This document shows positions 7,790 to 16,371 of a stretch of DNA of 64,000 nt, piece by piece. Where the stretch lies: NCBI GenBank assembly GCA_016721005.1, contig JADKJM010000005.1:62001-126000 (forward strand), in the 5' to 3' direction. The notes under the pieces were generated by a model that did no database searches, was not told where the DNA came from, and saw nothing but the letters and a program-made list of their open reading frames with translations. This DNA comes from Flavobacteriales bacterium (GTDB lineage Bacteria > Bacteroidota > Bacteroidia > Flavobacteriales_F > PHOS-HE28). Position 1 is the first letter of the stretch, and each line of letters opens with the position of its first letter. The translations under genes were made by a program, and so were the position numbers.

Positions 7790-9088
7790 ATGCGTCTTCA
7801 TTCCACCCTTTTCCTGCTCGTCTCCTTCACCACACTTTCGGCACAGGACATCTACTTCCCACCGAACCTCGGAAACACGTGGGAGACCGTGGATCCCGCC
7901 ACGCTGGGTTGGTGTACGGATGAGATCCCTGTCTTGATCGACTACCTCGATGTGAACAACAGCAAGGCCTTCATGGTATTGAAGGATGGGCGGATCGTGA
8001 TCGAGCACTACTTCGGGACCTTCACGCAGGACAGCTTGTGGTATTGGGCCAGCGCGGGCAAGTCGCTTACCTCGTTCCTCGTCGGGAAAGCACAAGAGGA
8101 AGGCTTCCTCAACATCAACGATCCGAGCAGCGACTACCTCGGTGCGGGTTGGACGAGTTGCACACCGCTGCAGGAAGCGGCGATCACCGTGCGCAACCAG
8201 TTGACCATGACCACGGGTCTTGATGACGGCACCGGCGATACGGACTGCACGGATCCCGCCTGTTTGCAATACCTCGCTGATCCCGGCACGCGCTGGGCCT
8301 ATCACAACGCTCCTTACACAATGCTCGATGGCGTGATCAGCACGGCGACCGGGCAAACGCTGAACAGTTACGTCTTCAACAAACTCACGCTGACCACGGG
8401 CCTCACGGGCGCCTATGTGCAGGTTGGGGCGAACAATGTGTTCTTCAGCAAGGCGCGGCACTTCGCGCGATTCGGATTGCTTGCCATGGAACAAGGCATG
8501 TGGAACGGTTCGGTTGTGATGAACGATGCCGACTACTTCAATGCGATGGTCACACCATCACAATCGTTGAACAACTCCTACGGATACCTGTGGTGGCTGA
8601 ATGGACAGAGCAATTACATGGTGCCGGGACTGCAAGTCGTGATCCCCGGCATGCTGATCCCGAACGAACCACCGGACGGCTACAATGCGTTGGGCAAGAA
8701 TGGCCAGATCCTCTGTGTGGTGCCGTCCCAAGGGCTGGTGGTCGTACGCATGGGGAATGCGCCGGGCACCTCGGTCCCCGTACCGTACTTGCTCGCGGAT
8801 GGCATCTGGGAGCGATTGAACACGGTGATGTGTTCCACCACATCGGTCCCGGAGATCAGCGCATCGCCTACACTATTCCCTATCCCAGCATCCGACTTCG
8901 TTCAAGTACCGTACTCACTCGGGTCCAACACACCTGCGCAAGTGGCGAGCGTGGATGGTCGCGTGATCGACGTCACGATCCGCAATGGGCAACTCGATGT
9001 CTCGGATCTGCCTGCCGGTTCCTACTGGCTGCGAACGCACGCCTCGAACGGAACGCTGGTCACGCAGCGTTTCCTCGTGGCACGATAG
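7790..9088 (+). CDS. Secreted serine hydrolase (beta-lactamase/PBP4 class C type) with T9SS domain
   Basis: The protein has 432 residues. I chose the ATG at 7790 because it opens a signal peptide (MRLHSTLFLLVSFTTLSAQ); the longer frame would overlap the upstream gene by 137 nt. The catalytic SxxK is S88-A-G-K91 and the second motif is Y-H-N in AYHNAPYTMLDG. The fold is that of the serine beta-lactamase-like superfamily, which includes esterases and D-amino peptidases, so actual lactam hydrolysis should not be assumed. The C-terminal 75 residues (ISASPTLFPIPASDFVQVPY ... GSYWLRTHASNG) form a T9SS sorting domain. It converges on rocD, with stop codons separated by 1 bp. Confidence 0.85.
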   Translation: MRLHSTLFLLVSFTTLSAQDIYFPPNLGNTWETVDPATLGWCTDEIPVLIDYLDVNNSKAFMVLKDGRIVIEHYFGTFTQDSLWYWASAGKSLTSFLVGKAQEEGFLNINDPSSDYLGAGWTSCTPLQEAAITVRNQLTMTTGLDDGTGDTDCTDPACLQYLADPGTRWAYHNAPYTMLDGVISTATGQTLNSYVFNKLTLTTGLTGAYVQVGANNVFFSKARHFARFGLLAMEQGMWNGSVVMNDADYFNAMVTPSQSLNNSYGYLWWLNGQSNYMVPGLQVVIPGMLIPNEPPDGYNALGKNGQILCVVPSQGLVVVRMGNAPGTSVPVPYLLADGIWERLNTVMCSTTSVPEISASPTLFPIPASDFVQVPYSLGSNTPAQVASVDGRVIDVTIRNGQLDVSDLPAGSYWLRTHASNGTLVTQRFLVAR

Positions 9089-9089
9089 C

Positions 9090-10361
9090 CTATACGAACT
9101 GCTGTACGCTGGAGGCGATGATCCGGCAGCACTCCATCAACTCCTCTTCGCGGATCACCAATGGGGGAGCGAAGCGGATGATGTCGCCATGAGTTGGTTT
9201 GGCGAGCAATCCGTTGTCGCGCATCAGCAAGCAAAGTTCCCAGGCGCTCTTCGGTGATCCATCGGCAGCTGTGCGTTCCTCGATCACTACTGCATTCAAC
9301 AAGCCTTTGCCGCGCACCAGTTTGATGAACGGGTGTTGATCCACGAGCTTCTGCATTTCCGCGCGGAAGACTTTCCCAAGCCGCTCGGAGTTCGCGGTCA
9401 GGTCCTCGTCCCTCACGATGGCCAATGCTTCCATCGCGACCCGCGCACCCATTGGATTTCCGCCGTATGTGCTACCGTGGGTGCCGGGCGTGAAGACGCT
9501 CATGATGGCATCGCTCGCCAGTACAGCGCTCACCGGGTACATGCCGCCACTCAATGCTTTCGCGAGGATCACGGCATCCGGTCGTTTCGCTGGATCCTGT
9601 TCCTCGTCCGGCACACTGCAAAGCAACCGTCCGGTGCGCGCGATCCCGGTCTGGATCTCATCGGCGATGAATAGGACGTTGTGCTTCTTGCACGCCGCGA
9701 TCGCTTTCGGCATGTAGTCATCAGCCGGGGTGTACACACCGCGCTCCCCTTGAATGGGTTCCACGAGGAAAGCACAGACATTCGGATCCGCGAGCGCTTT
9801 CTCCAACGCAGGGATGTCGTCGTACGGGATCACCTCGAAGCCCGGGGTGAACGGTCCGAAGCCGATCTGGCAATCGGGATCGGTGCTCATGCCCACGATC
9901 GTGATGGTGCGACCGTGGAAGTTCCCTTCGCACACGAGGATCTTTGCTTGGCCGGCAGGGATGCCCTTATTCTGGTAGCCCCACTTGCGCGCCATCTTCA
10001 GCGCAGTTTCCACCGCTTCCGCACCGGTGTTCATCGGCAACATTTTCTCGTAGCCGAAGAACTCGCAAACCGTCCGCTCGTATTCGCCCAGCAGGCTGTT
10101 GTAGAACGCACGGGAAGTCAGCGTCATGCGCGCAGCTTGTTCCTGCATCACGGCTACCAATCGCGGATGGCAATGGCCTTGGTTCACCGCACTGTACGCA
10201 CTGAGGAAGTCGTAGTACCGCTTGCCCTCCACATCCCACACGAAGACGCCTTTGCCACTATCCAGCACCACCGGCAACGGGTGGTAATTGTGTGCACCGT
10301 AACGCTCCTCGAGGTCGATGGCACGTTGGGTCTTCGAATGTTGTTGTGTCAGTTGGGGCAT
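9090..10361 (-). CDS. rocD: Ornithine--oxo-acid aminotransferase
   Basis: The protein has 423 residues, close to family length. It is a PLP-dependent class III aminotransferase moving the delta-amino group of ornithine to 2-oxoglutarate to give glutamate 5-semialdehyde. Seen: ERYGAHNYHPLPVVL at the start, FLSAYSAVNQGHCHP, NTGAEAVETALKMARKW (phosphate-binding), CEGNFHGRT, EPIQGERG, FIADEIQTGIARTG with the PLP aspartate, and the Schiff-base lysine in ILAKALSGG. The NYHPLPVV block is specific for ornithine aminotransferase over acetylornithine or GABA enzymes. A TACTTTTA box on the minus strand (10390-10383) is a possible -7 element 22 nt from the ATG. Confidence 0.92.
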   Translation of the reverse strand: MPQLTQQHSKTQRAIDLEERYGAHNYHPLPVVLDSGKGVFVWDVEGKRYYDFLSAYSAVNQGHCHPRLVAVMQEQAARMTLTSRAFYNSLLGEYERTVCEFFGYEKMLPMNTGAEAVETALKMARKWGYQNKGIPAGQAKILVCEGNFHGRTITIVGMSTDPDCQIGFGPFTPGFEVIPYDDIPALEKALADPNVCAFLVEPIQGERGVYTPADDYMPKAIAACKKHNVLFIADEIQTGIARTGRLLCSVPDEEQDPAKRPDAVILAKALSGGMYPVSAVLASDAIMSVFTPGTHGSTYGGNPMGARVAMEALAIVRDEDLTANSERLGKVFRAEMQKLVDQHPFIKLVRGKGLLNAVVIEERTAADGSPKSAWELCLLMRDNGLLAKPTHGDIIRFAPPLVIREEELMECCRIIASSVQQFV

Positions 10362-10412
10362 GGCGCTACGTTGATAAGCGCGTAAAAGTAGAACGACGGG
10401 GTGCTGGCGTGA

Positions 10413-11615
10413 TCAGTGCGGAACCTTGGTCCCGGCCTGCTCTTGTGCGAACACCTGGCGGAGGATCGCTTCATCCAGCGCAGTCAACTGGACGTGCCTG
10501 CGCTCCATGACCAAGCGCGCTGTGCCAAGTGCACGTTCCACATCATGCACCACGATCCCTTCCGCGCCACCCCATGAAAATCCGGGGATGCGCTTGGGTT
10601 GGAATCCGCCCCCGAAGACGTTTGCTGCCACGCCCACGACCGTGCCCGTGTTGAACATGGTATTGATCCCGCTCTTGGCGTGATCGCCCATGATCAATCC
10701 GCAGAACTGCAAGCCCGAGTCCTCATCAAATCCGCTCGCATAGCTGAACACCTTCACGTTCCCATACGTGTTCTTCAGGTTGCTGTTGTTGGTGTCCGCT
10801 CCGAGGTTGCACCATTCGCCCAGCACGCTGTTCCCGAGGAAACCGTCATGCCCTTTGTTGCTGAAGCCGAGCAGGACGCTGTTGTTCACTTCACCTCCTA
10901 CCCTGCACTCCGGTCCGAAGCTGGAAGGGCCGTAGATCTTCGCTCCCATCTTCACCTGCGCATGATCACCGAGCGCGAAGGGGCCACGGATCAAACTGCC
11001 CTCCATCACTTCCGCGTTCCGACCGATGTAGATCGGACCACCTCTGGTGTTCAGTGTGCAACCCTCCACGACAGCACCTTCTTCCAAAAAGATATGCTGC
11101 GGATCCCCTATGACGGTGTTGAGGCTGCTCAACGCTTGCGAACGTCGGCCTGCGGTGAGCAATGCATGATCAAGTGCGATGGCGCGGCCGCACTGCTGGA
11201 ACACCTGCCAAGGCCGCTCGAAGCGAATGAGTTCGCCGACGAATTCGATCCGCTTCAAATACGCCGGTGGCGTGGTCCAGTCCACCTCGGAAGGGATCGC
11301 TTGTGCCTGAACGCCGAAGGCCAATGCACGTCCATCCTTCACCAGCACCTCACCCGCACGCAGGTCCATGACCGCCGCGACCAGATCCTCGGTCGGGAAC
11401 AAGCTCCCGTCAACTTCGAAGTCCGCTGCTTCAGCAGGAAGGCGGAACGCTTCTGACAGATATGGCTCGGTCCGATATCCGACAGGAAGACCACTGCGCA
11501 CGTACCATCCTTCGGACAAGCGCAGCACCCCTGGACGCAACTGGGCCACGGGCCGCGTGAAGGTCAACGGAAGTAAGTGCTTGTGCAGACCGGCGTCGGA
11601 AAGGATGATCGACAT
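10413..11615 (-). CDS. GlmU-like putative sugar nucleotidyltransferase
   Basis: The protein has 400 residues. The N-terminus (MSIILSDAGLHKHLLPLTFT) belongs to the nucleotidyltransferase-like type that lacks the GxGTRM pyrophosphorylase loop. The second half is a left-handed beta-helix of hexapeptide repeats (IYIGRNAEVMEGSLIRGPFA, LGADTNNSNLKNTYGNVKV), with the conserved block SGINTMFNTGTVVGVAANVFG. This arrangement matches the Bacteroidota GlmU-family proteins often annotated as putative sugar nucleotidyltransferase or acetyltransferase. The acetyltransferase half keeps its recognisable motifs, the nucleotidyl half does not, so the reaction is uncertain. It lies just upstream of rocD on the same strand with 51 bp between. 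Confidence 0.78.
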   Translation of the reverse strand: MSIILSDAGLHKHLLPLTFTRPVAQLRPGVLRLSEGWYVRSGLPVGYRTEPYLSEAFRLPAEAADFEVDGSLFPTEDLVAAVMDLRAGEVLVKDGRALAFGVQAQAIPSEVDWTTPPAYLKRIEFVGELIRFERPWQVFQQCGRAIALDHALLTAGRRSQALSSLNTVIGDPQHIFLEEGAVVEGCTLNTRGGPIYIGRNAEVMEGSLIRGPFALGDHAQVKMGAKIYGPSSFGPECRVGGEVNNSVLLGFSNKGHDGFLGNSVLGEWCNLGADTNNSNLKNTYGNVKVFSYASGFDEDSGLQFCGLIMGDHAKSGINTMFNTGTVVGVAANVFGGGFQPKRIPGFSWGGAEGIVVHDVERALGTARLVMERRHVQLTALDEAILRQVFAQEQAGTKVPH

Positions 11616-11664
11616 GCACGCGAAGGTATCGTGGACGGACCCTCAACCGGATACCGTTGAGCGA

Positions 11665-13068
11665 TCACTCCAAACCGCCGAGGGTGCAGAGCCAATACGC
11701 GATCCCCGCAAGCGCACCGCTGACAGGGATCGTCAGGATCCACGCCCAGAGTAATTGGACCGTCACGCCCCAACGCACCGCACTCAACCGCTTCGTGGCA
11801 CCCACGCCGATGATGGCGCCGGTGATGGTATGCGTGGTGCTCACCGGGATCCCCATCTGCTCGGTGAGGTAGAGCGTGATCGCGCCGGCCGACTCCGCGC
11901 ATACACCTTCCAGCGGCGTCACCTTGGTGATCCGGGTGCCCATGGTCTTCACGATCTTCCATCCACCGCTCAACGTTCCCAAGCCGATGGCCGTGTAGCA
12001 TGCAAGCGGCACCCAGTAGGGCATATCCTTGATGTCCGTGATGTCCCCATTGGCGATCATTGCCGCTGTAATGATCCCCATCACCTTTTGCGCATCATTC
12101 CCTCCGTGCCCGATACTGAGGGCTGCGGAGGTGAGCAATTGCAAACGCTTGAACATGTTGGACATGGAATACGCGTTCGGCGTCCTCACCTTCTCCACAT
12201 ACAGATAGGTAAGGATGAAGATCAGCGCACCCGCCATGATCCCGATCCTGATCACGGAATTGTCCGCACCATCCAGGGCCTTCGCCAACTTTGCGGAATC
12301 CATATCGGGGTCAACGTTGGCTTGGATATTCCGTGCGATCCCTTCACCTCCCTGTGAACTGAAACGGACCAGGTACGGCATGGCGGCGTCCACCTTCGCT
12401 TGCGCGGCTTCGAAGTCCGCGGTCCTTGAAGGATCCATGGCTGCGGCATTGCCCAGCACATCGGTCTGGTAGAACTTCCCGAGGTTATCCTCCAACTTCC
12501 CCTGCTGCAAATGGATGAAGAAGAACCATGTGGCCACTGAAGCCACCACGATGATCCCTACCCGCACCCATACTTTCCGGACTATGGTGACGAAGGTGAT
12601 GAACATGCTGATGGCCATTCCCAACAAGGGCGCGAGGAAGATGAACATCAAGGTCTTGTTGATCTTGTCGTTCTCCACCACATCGCTGAACCCGAAGCCG
12701 TTCGTAGTGGCGAACGCGTGGGCGATGGCCGCGCCGGCGAATCCGCCGATCAGTGCGTGGGAACTACTGCTCGGAATGCCATACCACCATGTGATCAGGT
12801 TCCAGATAATGGCCGCGATGAGGCCGGACAGGATCACCTTGAGGGTGATGAACTCCACATGGACCGTCTTGCTGATGGTATTGGCCACCGCATGATCCTT
12901 GAAGATGAAGAACGCGACGAAATTGAAGAAGCCTGCCCATAGCACGGCTTGGAACGGGGTGAGCACCTTGGTGCTGACCACCGTGGCGATGGAGTTCGCC
13001 GCATCGTGGAAGCCGTTGATGTAATCGAACACCAACGCAAGAATGATGATGACCAGAAGAAGCGTCAT
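11665..13068 (-). CDS. Inorganic phosphate transporter, PitA/PHO4 family
   Basis: The protein has 467 residues, is polytopic, and is an ion-coupled phosphate (or metal-phosphate) importer of the inner membrane. The duplicated PHO4 signature is clear: GFHDAANSIATVVSTKVLTP near residue 19 and SIGHGGNDAQKVMGIITAAM in the second half. A short-chain insertion between the halves (LQQGKLEDNLGKFYQTDVLG ... DGADNSVIR) forms a soluble domain seen in the Bacteroidota members. It starts 4 bp after the DUF47 gene stop, so the pair is one operon. The combination implies that the DUF47 protein modulates this transporter. Confidence 0.92.
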   Translation of the reverse strand: MTLLLVIIILALVFDYINGFHDAANSIATVVSTKVLTPFQAVLWAGFFNFVAFFIFKDHAVANTISKTVHVEFITLKVILSGLIAAIIWNLITWWYGIPSSSSHALIGGFAGAAIAHAFATTNGFGFSDVVENDKINKTLMFIFLAPLLGMAISMFITFVTIVRKVWVRVGIIVVASVATWFFFIHLQQGKLEDNLGKFYQTDVLGNAAAMDPSRTADFEAAQAKVDAAMPYLVRFSSQGGEGIARNIQANVDPDMDSAKLAKALDGADNSVIRIGIMAGALIFILTYLYVEKVRTPNAYSMSNMFKRLQLLTSAALSIGHGGNDAQKVMGIITAAMIANGDITDIKDMPYWVPLACYTAIGLGTLSGGWKIVKTMGTRITKVTPLEGVCAESAGAITLYLTEQMGIPVSTTHTITGAIIGVGATKRLSAVRWGVTVQLLWAWILTIPVSGALAGIAYWLCTLGGLE

Positions 13069-13072
13069 GCAC

Positions 13073-13720
13073 TCAAGCGTACTTCAACATGATGGATTCC
13101 ATCACGTCGCTCACGTCCTCGCACTTATCCGTGGCGAGTTCCAATGTGCTGTAGATGTCCCGCATGCGAATGAGTTGTATGGGATCCTTCTCGGTCGCGA
13201 AGAGGCGTTGGATGGCCTTGTCGTACACCTCGTCGGCCTGGTTCTCCATGCTGTTGATCTGCACCACGAACTCGTTGTGCGCATTGCTCTTGTGCATATG
13301 CCGAAGGTTCTGGACCGCAAGCTGTACGATGTGCGCACCCTCGTTCACCAAGCGGGCCAGTTCACGGCAGGTCTCGTCCGGTTTGCCGATGCCGAAGAGC
13401 TCGAGGTTCTTTGCGCTGGCCAGGATGAAGTCGGCCACATCGTCCAAGCTGGAAGCCAAGCTGTGGATGTCCTCCCGGTCGATCGGCGTGATGAAGTTCC
13501 GCGCCAGATCCGTGAAGATGGTATGGGTCAGGTCGTCGTTCGCGCGCTCCTCGATCTCCATGCGTTCCAGCAACGCGGTTCGCTGCGAACCCGGTTCGGT
13601 GTTCATGATGGCGATCAGGTCCTCGCTCATCTTCAACACGTTCGCAGCGGACGCTTCGAAGTGGAAGAAGAACACGCGGTCCCGGGGTTTGAAGAAATTC
13701 AGAAGTGAATCGAGGGCCAT
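13073..13720 (-). CDS. DUF47 family PhoU-like regulator of phosphate transport
   Basis: The protein has 215 residues from the ATG at 13718-13720 (MALDSLLNFFKPRDRVFFFHF); the frame is open 17 codons further, but the conserved N-terminus FFKPRDRVFF sets the start. It is all helical, with the repeated acidic patches EERANDDLTHTIFTDLARNF, PIDREDIHSLASSLDDVADF and ENQADEVYDKAIQRLF that match the ExxxD metal-binding repeats of PhoU and DUF47 proteins. It is placed directly before the Pit transporter, the standard DUF47-Pit pair. Function: likely control of phosphate uptake from the cytoplasmic side. Confidence 0.9.
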   Translation of the reverse strand: MALDSLLNFFKPRDRVFFFHFEASAANVLKMSEDLIAIMNTEPGSQRTALLERMEIEERANDDLTHTIFTDLARNFITPIDREDIHSLASSLDDVADFILASAKNLELFGIGKPDETCRELARLVNEGAHIVQLAVQNLRHMHKSNAHNEFVVQINSMENQADEVYDKAIQRLFATEKDPIQLIRMRDIYSTLELATDKCEDVSDVMESIMLKYA

Positions 13721-13836
13721 GGGGTGCTGTTTCGGCGACAAATCTATCCGGGGCATCCACCCAACACCCATGTCCCCTACAACCTTAATGCAACCTTAAC
13801 ATGGACCACGTCCGGACCCATCGCACCTTTGCGGAC

Positions 13837-14433
13837 ATGATCTACGAATTCAACGGGTACAGGCCGGTGGTGCATGAAAGCTCCTTCATCCATCCCCAAG
13901 CAACGGTCACCGGCAATGTGGTCATCGGCCGTGATGTGTATATCGGCCCGGGCGCGGCCGTGCGCGGCGATTGGGGCGCCATTCTCATCGCCGACGGTTG
14001 CAACGTGCAGGAGAACTGCACCATCCACATGTTCCCGGGCATTACGGTACGGCTGGAGGAAGGCGCTCACATCGGCCATGGTGCGGTGATCCATGGAGCG
14101 CACATCGGGCGGAACTGCCTTGTGGGGATTAACGCAGTGCTGATGGACGACGTGGTGCTGGGCGAAGAATGCATCGTTGGAGCACTGGCCTTCCTTCAAA
14201 CAGGAAGCGTTTGGGAGCGGCGAAAGGTGATCGTGGGCAACCCCGCCAAAGCGGTGAAGGATGTGAGCGACGAGATGATCGGGTGGAAGACCGAAGGCAC
14301 GAAGCTCTACCAAGGGCTTCCTTCTGAACTGTACAGGACATTGAAGGTCTGCGAGCCGCTCAGGAAGTTCCCGAGTGAACGTGAACCGATAGCCGAACGA
14401 TACGCCACTTGGCAGCGGACGCGCAAGGATTGA
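13837..14433 (+). CDS. paaY: PaaY-like gamma-carbonic anhydrase / left-handed beta-helix protein
   Basis: The protein has 198 residues from the ATG at 13837 (MIYEFNGYRPVVHESSFIHP). This start fits the family and stands 5 nt after a CACCTTTG -7-like box (13824-13831); an in-frame ATG at 13801 would lie upstream of that box. Hexapeptide repeats follow, with the metal histidines in CTIHMFPG and HIGHGAVIHGA. PaaY-type proteins are thioesterases or carbonic anhydrases attached to phenylacetate degradation, but no other paa gene is in the window, so the pathway role is unproven. The stop codon (14431-14433) abuts the stop of the convergent gene. Confidence 0.82.
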   Translation: MIYEFNGYRPVVHESSFIHPQATVTGNVVIGRDVYIGPGAAVRGDWGAILIADGCNVQENCTIHMFPGITVRLEEGAHIGHGAVIHGAHIGRNCLVGINAVLMDDVVLGEECIVGALAFLQTGSVWERRKVIVGNPAKAVKDVSDEMIGWKTEGTKLYQGLPSELYRTLKVCEPLRKFPSEREPIAERYATWQRTRKD

Positions 14434-14787
14434 TCAATTACCGCGCTTGTTGTCATCCAGATGCAGGATGTGCAGCATGCGATGAAGGACCGGTGTGAGG
14501 AAGACCGCGACCGCGCCGAGTAAGGTGATCCCACTGTACAAAGCATAGAACGCGGCGAAGTACTTCGCAGGATCGGTCGTCAACACATCCACCGGCCCCA
14601 TGCCACCCAGGATCATCGACGCATTGAGGAAAGCATCCACGAAGCGCAAGTGCCCGAATTCCATGTACCCCCAAACACCCAAAGCCAGCGATAGGCCCAC
14701 AAGAAGCAAGGCATAGCCCAAGTATTTCAACAACCGGCCAGCGAAGCGACGCTGACTGATGAGTGGGCGTGAGCGGTGTTCGAACAT
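14434..14787 (-). CDS. Two-helix membrane protein with pore-loop-like segment
   Basis: The protein has 117 residues from the ATG at 14785-14787 (MFEHRSRPLISQRRFAGRLL). There are two hydrophobic helices (YLGYALLLVGLSLALGVWGY and AAFYALYSGITLLGAVAVFL) with a re-entrant-looking segment between them, NASMILGGMGPVDVLTTDP. The layout helix-pore-helix resembles a two-TM K+ channel subunit, but the filter position reads GGMGPVD, not TVGYGD. A TACATTGG box on the minus strand (14799-14792) may be its promoter -7 element. Family unrecognised; channel function is inference only. Confidence 0.65.
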   Translation of the reverse strand: MFEHRSRPLISQRRFAGRLLKYLGYALLLVGLSLALGVWGYMEFGHLRFVDAFLNASMILGGMGPVDVLTTDPAKYFAAFYALYSGITLLGAVAVFLTPVLHRMLHILHLDDNKRGN

Positions 14788-14830
14788 GGCGCCAATGTAT
14801 CCCATTGACGGGCGCGCTATCCACGCGGGC

Positions 14831-14870
14831 GATCGGGACGATCGAACCTGACTGTTCGACCATCCCGATC
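14831..14870. terminator. 17-bp stem hairpin between two minus-strand genes
   Basis: The arms 14831-14847 and 14854-14870 are inverted with 15 of 17 positions complementary and the other two able to form G-U pairs. The loop is CTGACT. It stands 64 bp after the end of the DUF2330 gene, read on the minus strand, and before the next minus-strand gene. No T-tract follows, so it may be an mRNA 3'-end stabiliser or a weak terminator. Confidence 0.5.
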
Positions 14871-14934
14871 ATCGGACCAAACAACCATTTCCAATCTTTG
14901 ACGCGCCACGAGCCGCCAAGTTCGAGATCAGGTC

Positions 14935-16371
14935 CTACGCAACGGCTACGGTCCGCTTTGCCGGCCGGATCAGGCAAGGAACCAGGATCAGCGCAGCGAT
15001 CCACGCCACCATCGGCCACGACGGTGGGAACCCATCCCCTGGCCATTTGATATTCCAACCGAACGGCACGGCATTGTTGCGCCGCTCCGGAGAAAGTCGG
15101 CCGCGTACCTCGTTCACGTAGCCCTTGTGCTTCGCTACATCCCAACCGGTGAGCGCATTCAGTTCTCCCAACTCACGTTGGCGACGATACGCCAGGTTCT
15201 CCAGGTAGTCCTGTCCCTCGCTACAGGTCAGATCACCTTGCGCGGGATGCGTAAGGATGTAGCGGGCCTGGAAATTTTCCGTGTTCGGCGTCACTTGAAA
15301 GACCAGATCCTGCGGGAACATATCACGGCCATAGCGAACGTGCATGCGTGTGTAGAAGGTCGCTGCACCACCCCAATCGGCACCAGCCTCAGCGAATTCC
15401 CGGGGCATCGGTGGTGGTCCGACGCAGGGGTCGCACTTCATACCACTGAAGCTTGGCGTCACATTCCAGGCATACTCCAGGAACACCGTGTTGCGTCCTT
15501 CCCGGCGATGCGCGCGTGCGAAAAGATCCTTGTAGAACGCTCCGAATTGCTGCTTCACGAACAGCGGGATGTTGCGATCACTGGGCACTTTCACGGTGCG
15601 GTAGTTCACGCATTCCACGCGGCCTGTGCGTGTGAACGCATGCACGATCATGTCCTGTGATCCATTGCTGTTCGCCATGCCGAGCCGGATGGGCAACATG
15701 AACTTGTTGCTCTCGAAACGCACTTGGATCGGGCGCAGAAGTGTGTAGCCGCTTTGTTGGAACCGGGCCAGGTCCACCTTCACCACGAAGAATTTCATAT
15801 TGGAACGGATGTAGGGATCGAGCACCTCATGTGCCGTCGCCGGGATCCGGTACCCATTCGCGATCAGCCAATCCTTCAAGCCCACGCTCTCCGTCGCACT
15901 GAGCAATAGAATGTCGTACTCACCCACGGTATAGCGCGCTTCGATGGTCACACCCATTTTGCGAGCGGTCTTTTCTTGCGCCATTCCCGTGCTCGTTGGC
16001 GCGCGACTCATTTCACTCTCCATCACGGAATCATACAGATCGAAGCGTACGCACGGGTTCTCATCGTAGTACTCCACGAGGCGCGGCGCGCTATACGCAT
16101 CCAATGCATCGAACAATCGACGCTCGACAACGCGGATGTCCTCGCGGCGAAGCACTGTTGGCACAGGCACCACCATCGCGAAATCCTTCACATCACCCTT
16201 GAAGTCGTTGCTCATGGTGATGATGGTCCGCTGTCCATCGCGAACGAGGATCACCTCGCTGCGATCATTGAACAAGGTGGCATCGGCCTTGGCCACATAG
16301 AATCCACAGAACGCGGAGGCGTGCATGGAGGCCAGAAACGCCGCAAAGGGAAGAAGTGATCGGGTGTTCAT
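14935..16371 (-). CDS. DUF2330 family secreted/membrane-anchored protein
   Basis: The protein has 478 residues from the ATG at 16369-16371. Signal peptide MNTRSLLPFAAFLASMHASAF is followed by the start of the mature domain CGFYVAKADATLFNDRSEVI, the hallmark of DUF2330: a conserved N-terminal Cys-Gly-Phe and then VILVRDGQRTIITMSNDFKG and FAMVVPVPTVL. A hydrophobic C-terminal helix (PMVAWIAALILVPCLI) with basic tail suggests it stays in the membrane with the domain in the periplasm. Function unknown. Its start overlaps the stop of the RnfD-like gene by 4 bp (ATGA on the minus strand), so the two are cotranslated and probably act together. Confidence 0.85.
   Translation of the reverse strand: MNTRSLLPFAAFLASMHASAFCGFYVAKADATLFNDRSEVILVRDGQRTIITMSNDFKGDVKDFAMVVPVPTVLRREDIRVVERRLFDALDAYSAPRLVEYYDENPCVRFDLYDSVMESEMSRAPTSTGMAQEKTARKMGVTIEARYTVGEYDILLLSATESVGLKDWLIANGYRIPATAHEVLDPYIRSNMKFFVVKVDLARFQQSGYTLLRPIQVRFESNKFMLPIRLGMANSNGSQDMIVHAFTRTGRVECVNYRTVKVPSDRNIPLFVKQQFGAFYKDLFARAHRREGRNTVFLEYAWNVTPSFSGMKCDPCVGPPPMPREFAEAGADWGGAATFYTRMHVRYGRDMFPQDLVFQVTPNTENFQARYILTHPAQGDLTCSEGQDYLENLAYRRQRELGELNALTGWDVAKHKGYVNEVRGRLSPERRNNAVPFGWNIKWPGDGFPPSWPMVAWIAALILVPCLIRPAKRTVAVA

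Noticed and set aside
7790..9088. Acquired beta-lactamase
   Set aside because: Chromosomal context, T9SS tail and class-C-like esterase pattern without the specific lactamase features; naming it a resistance gene would be unsupported.
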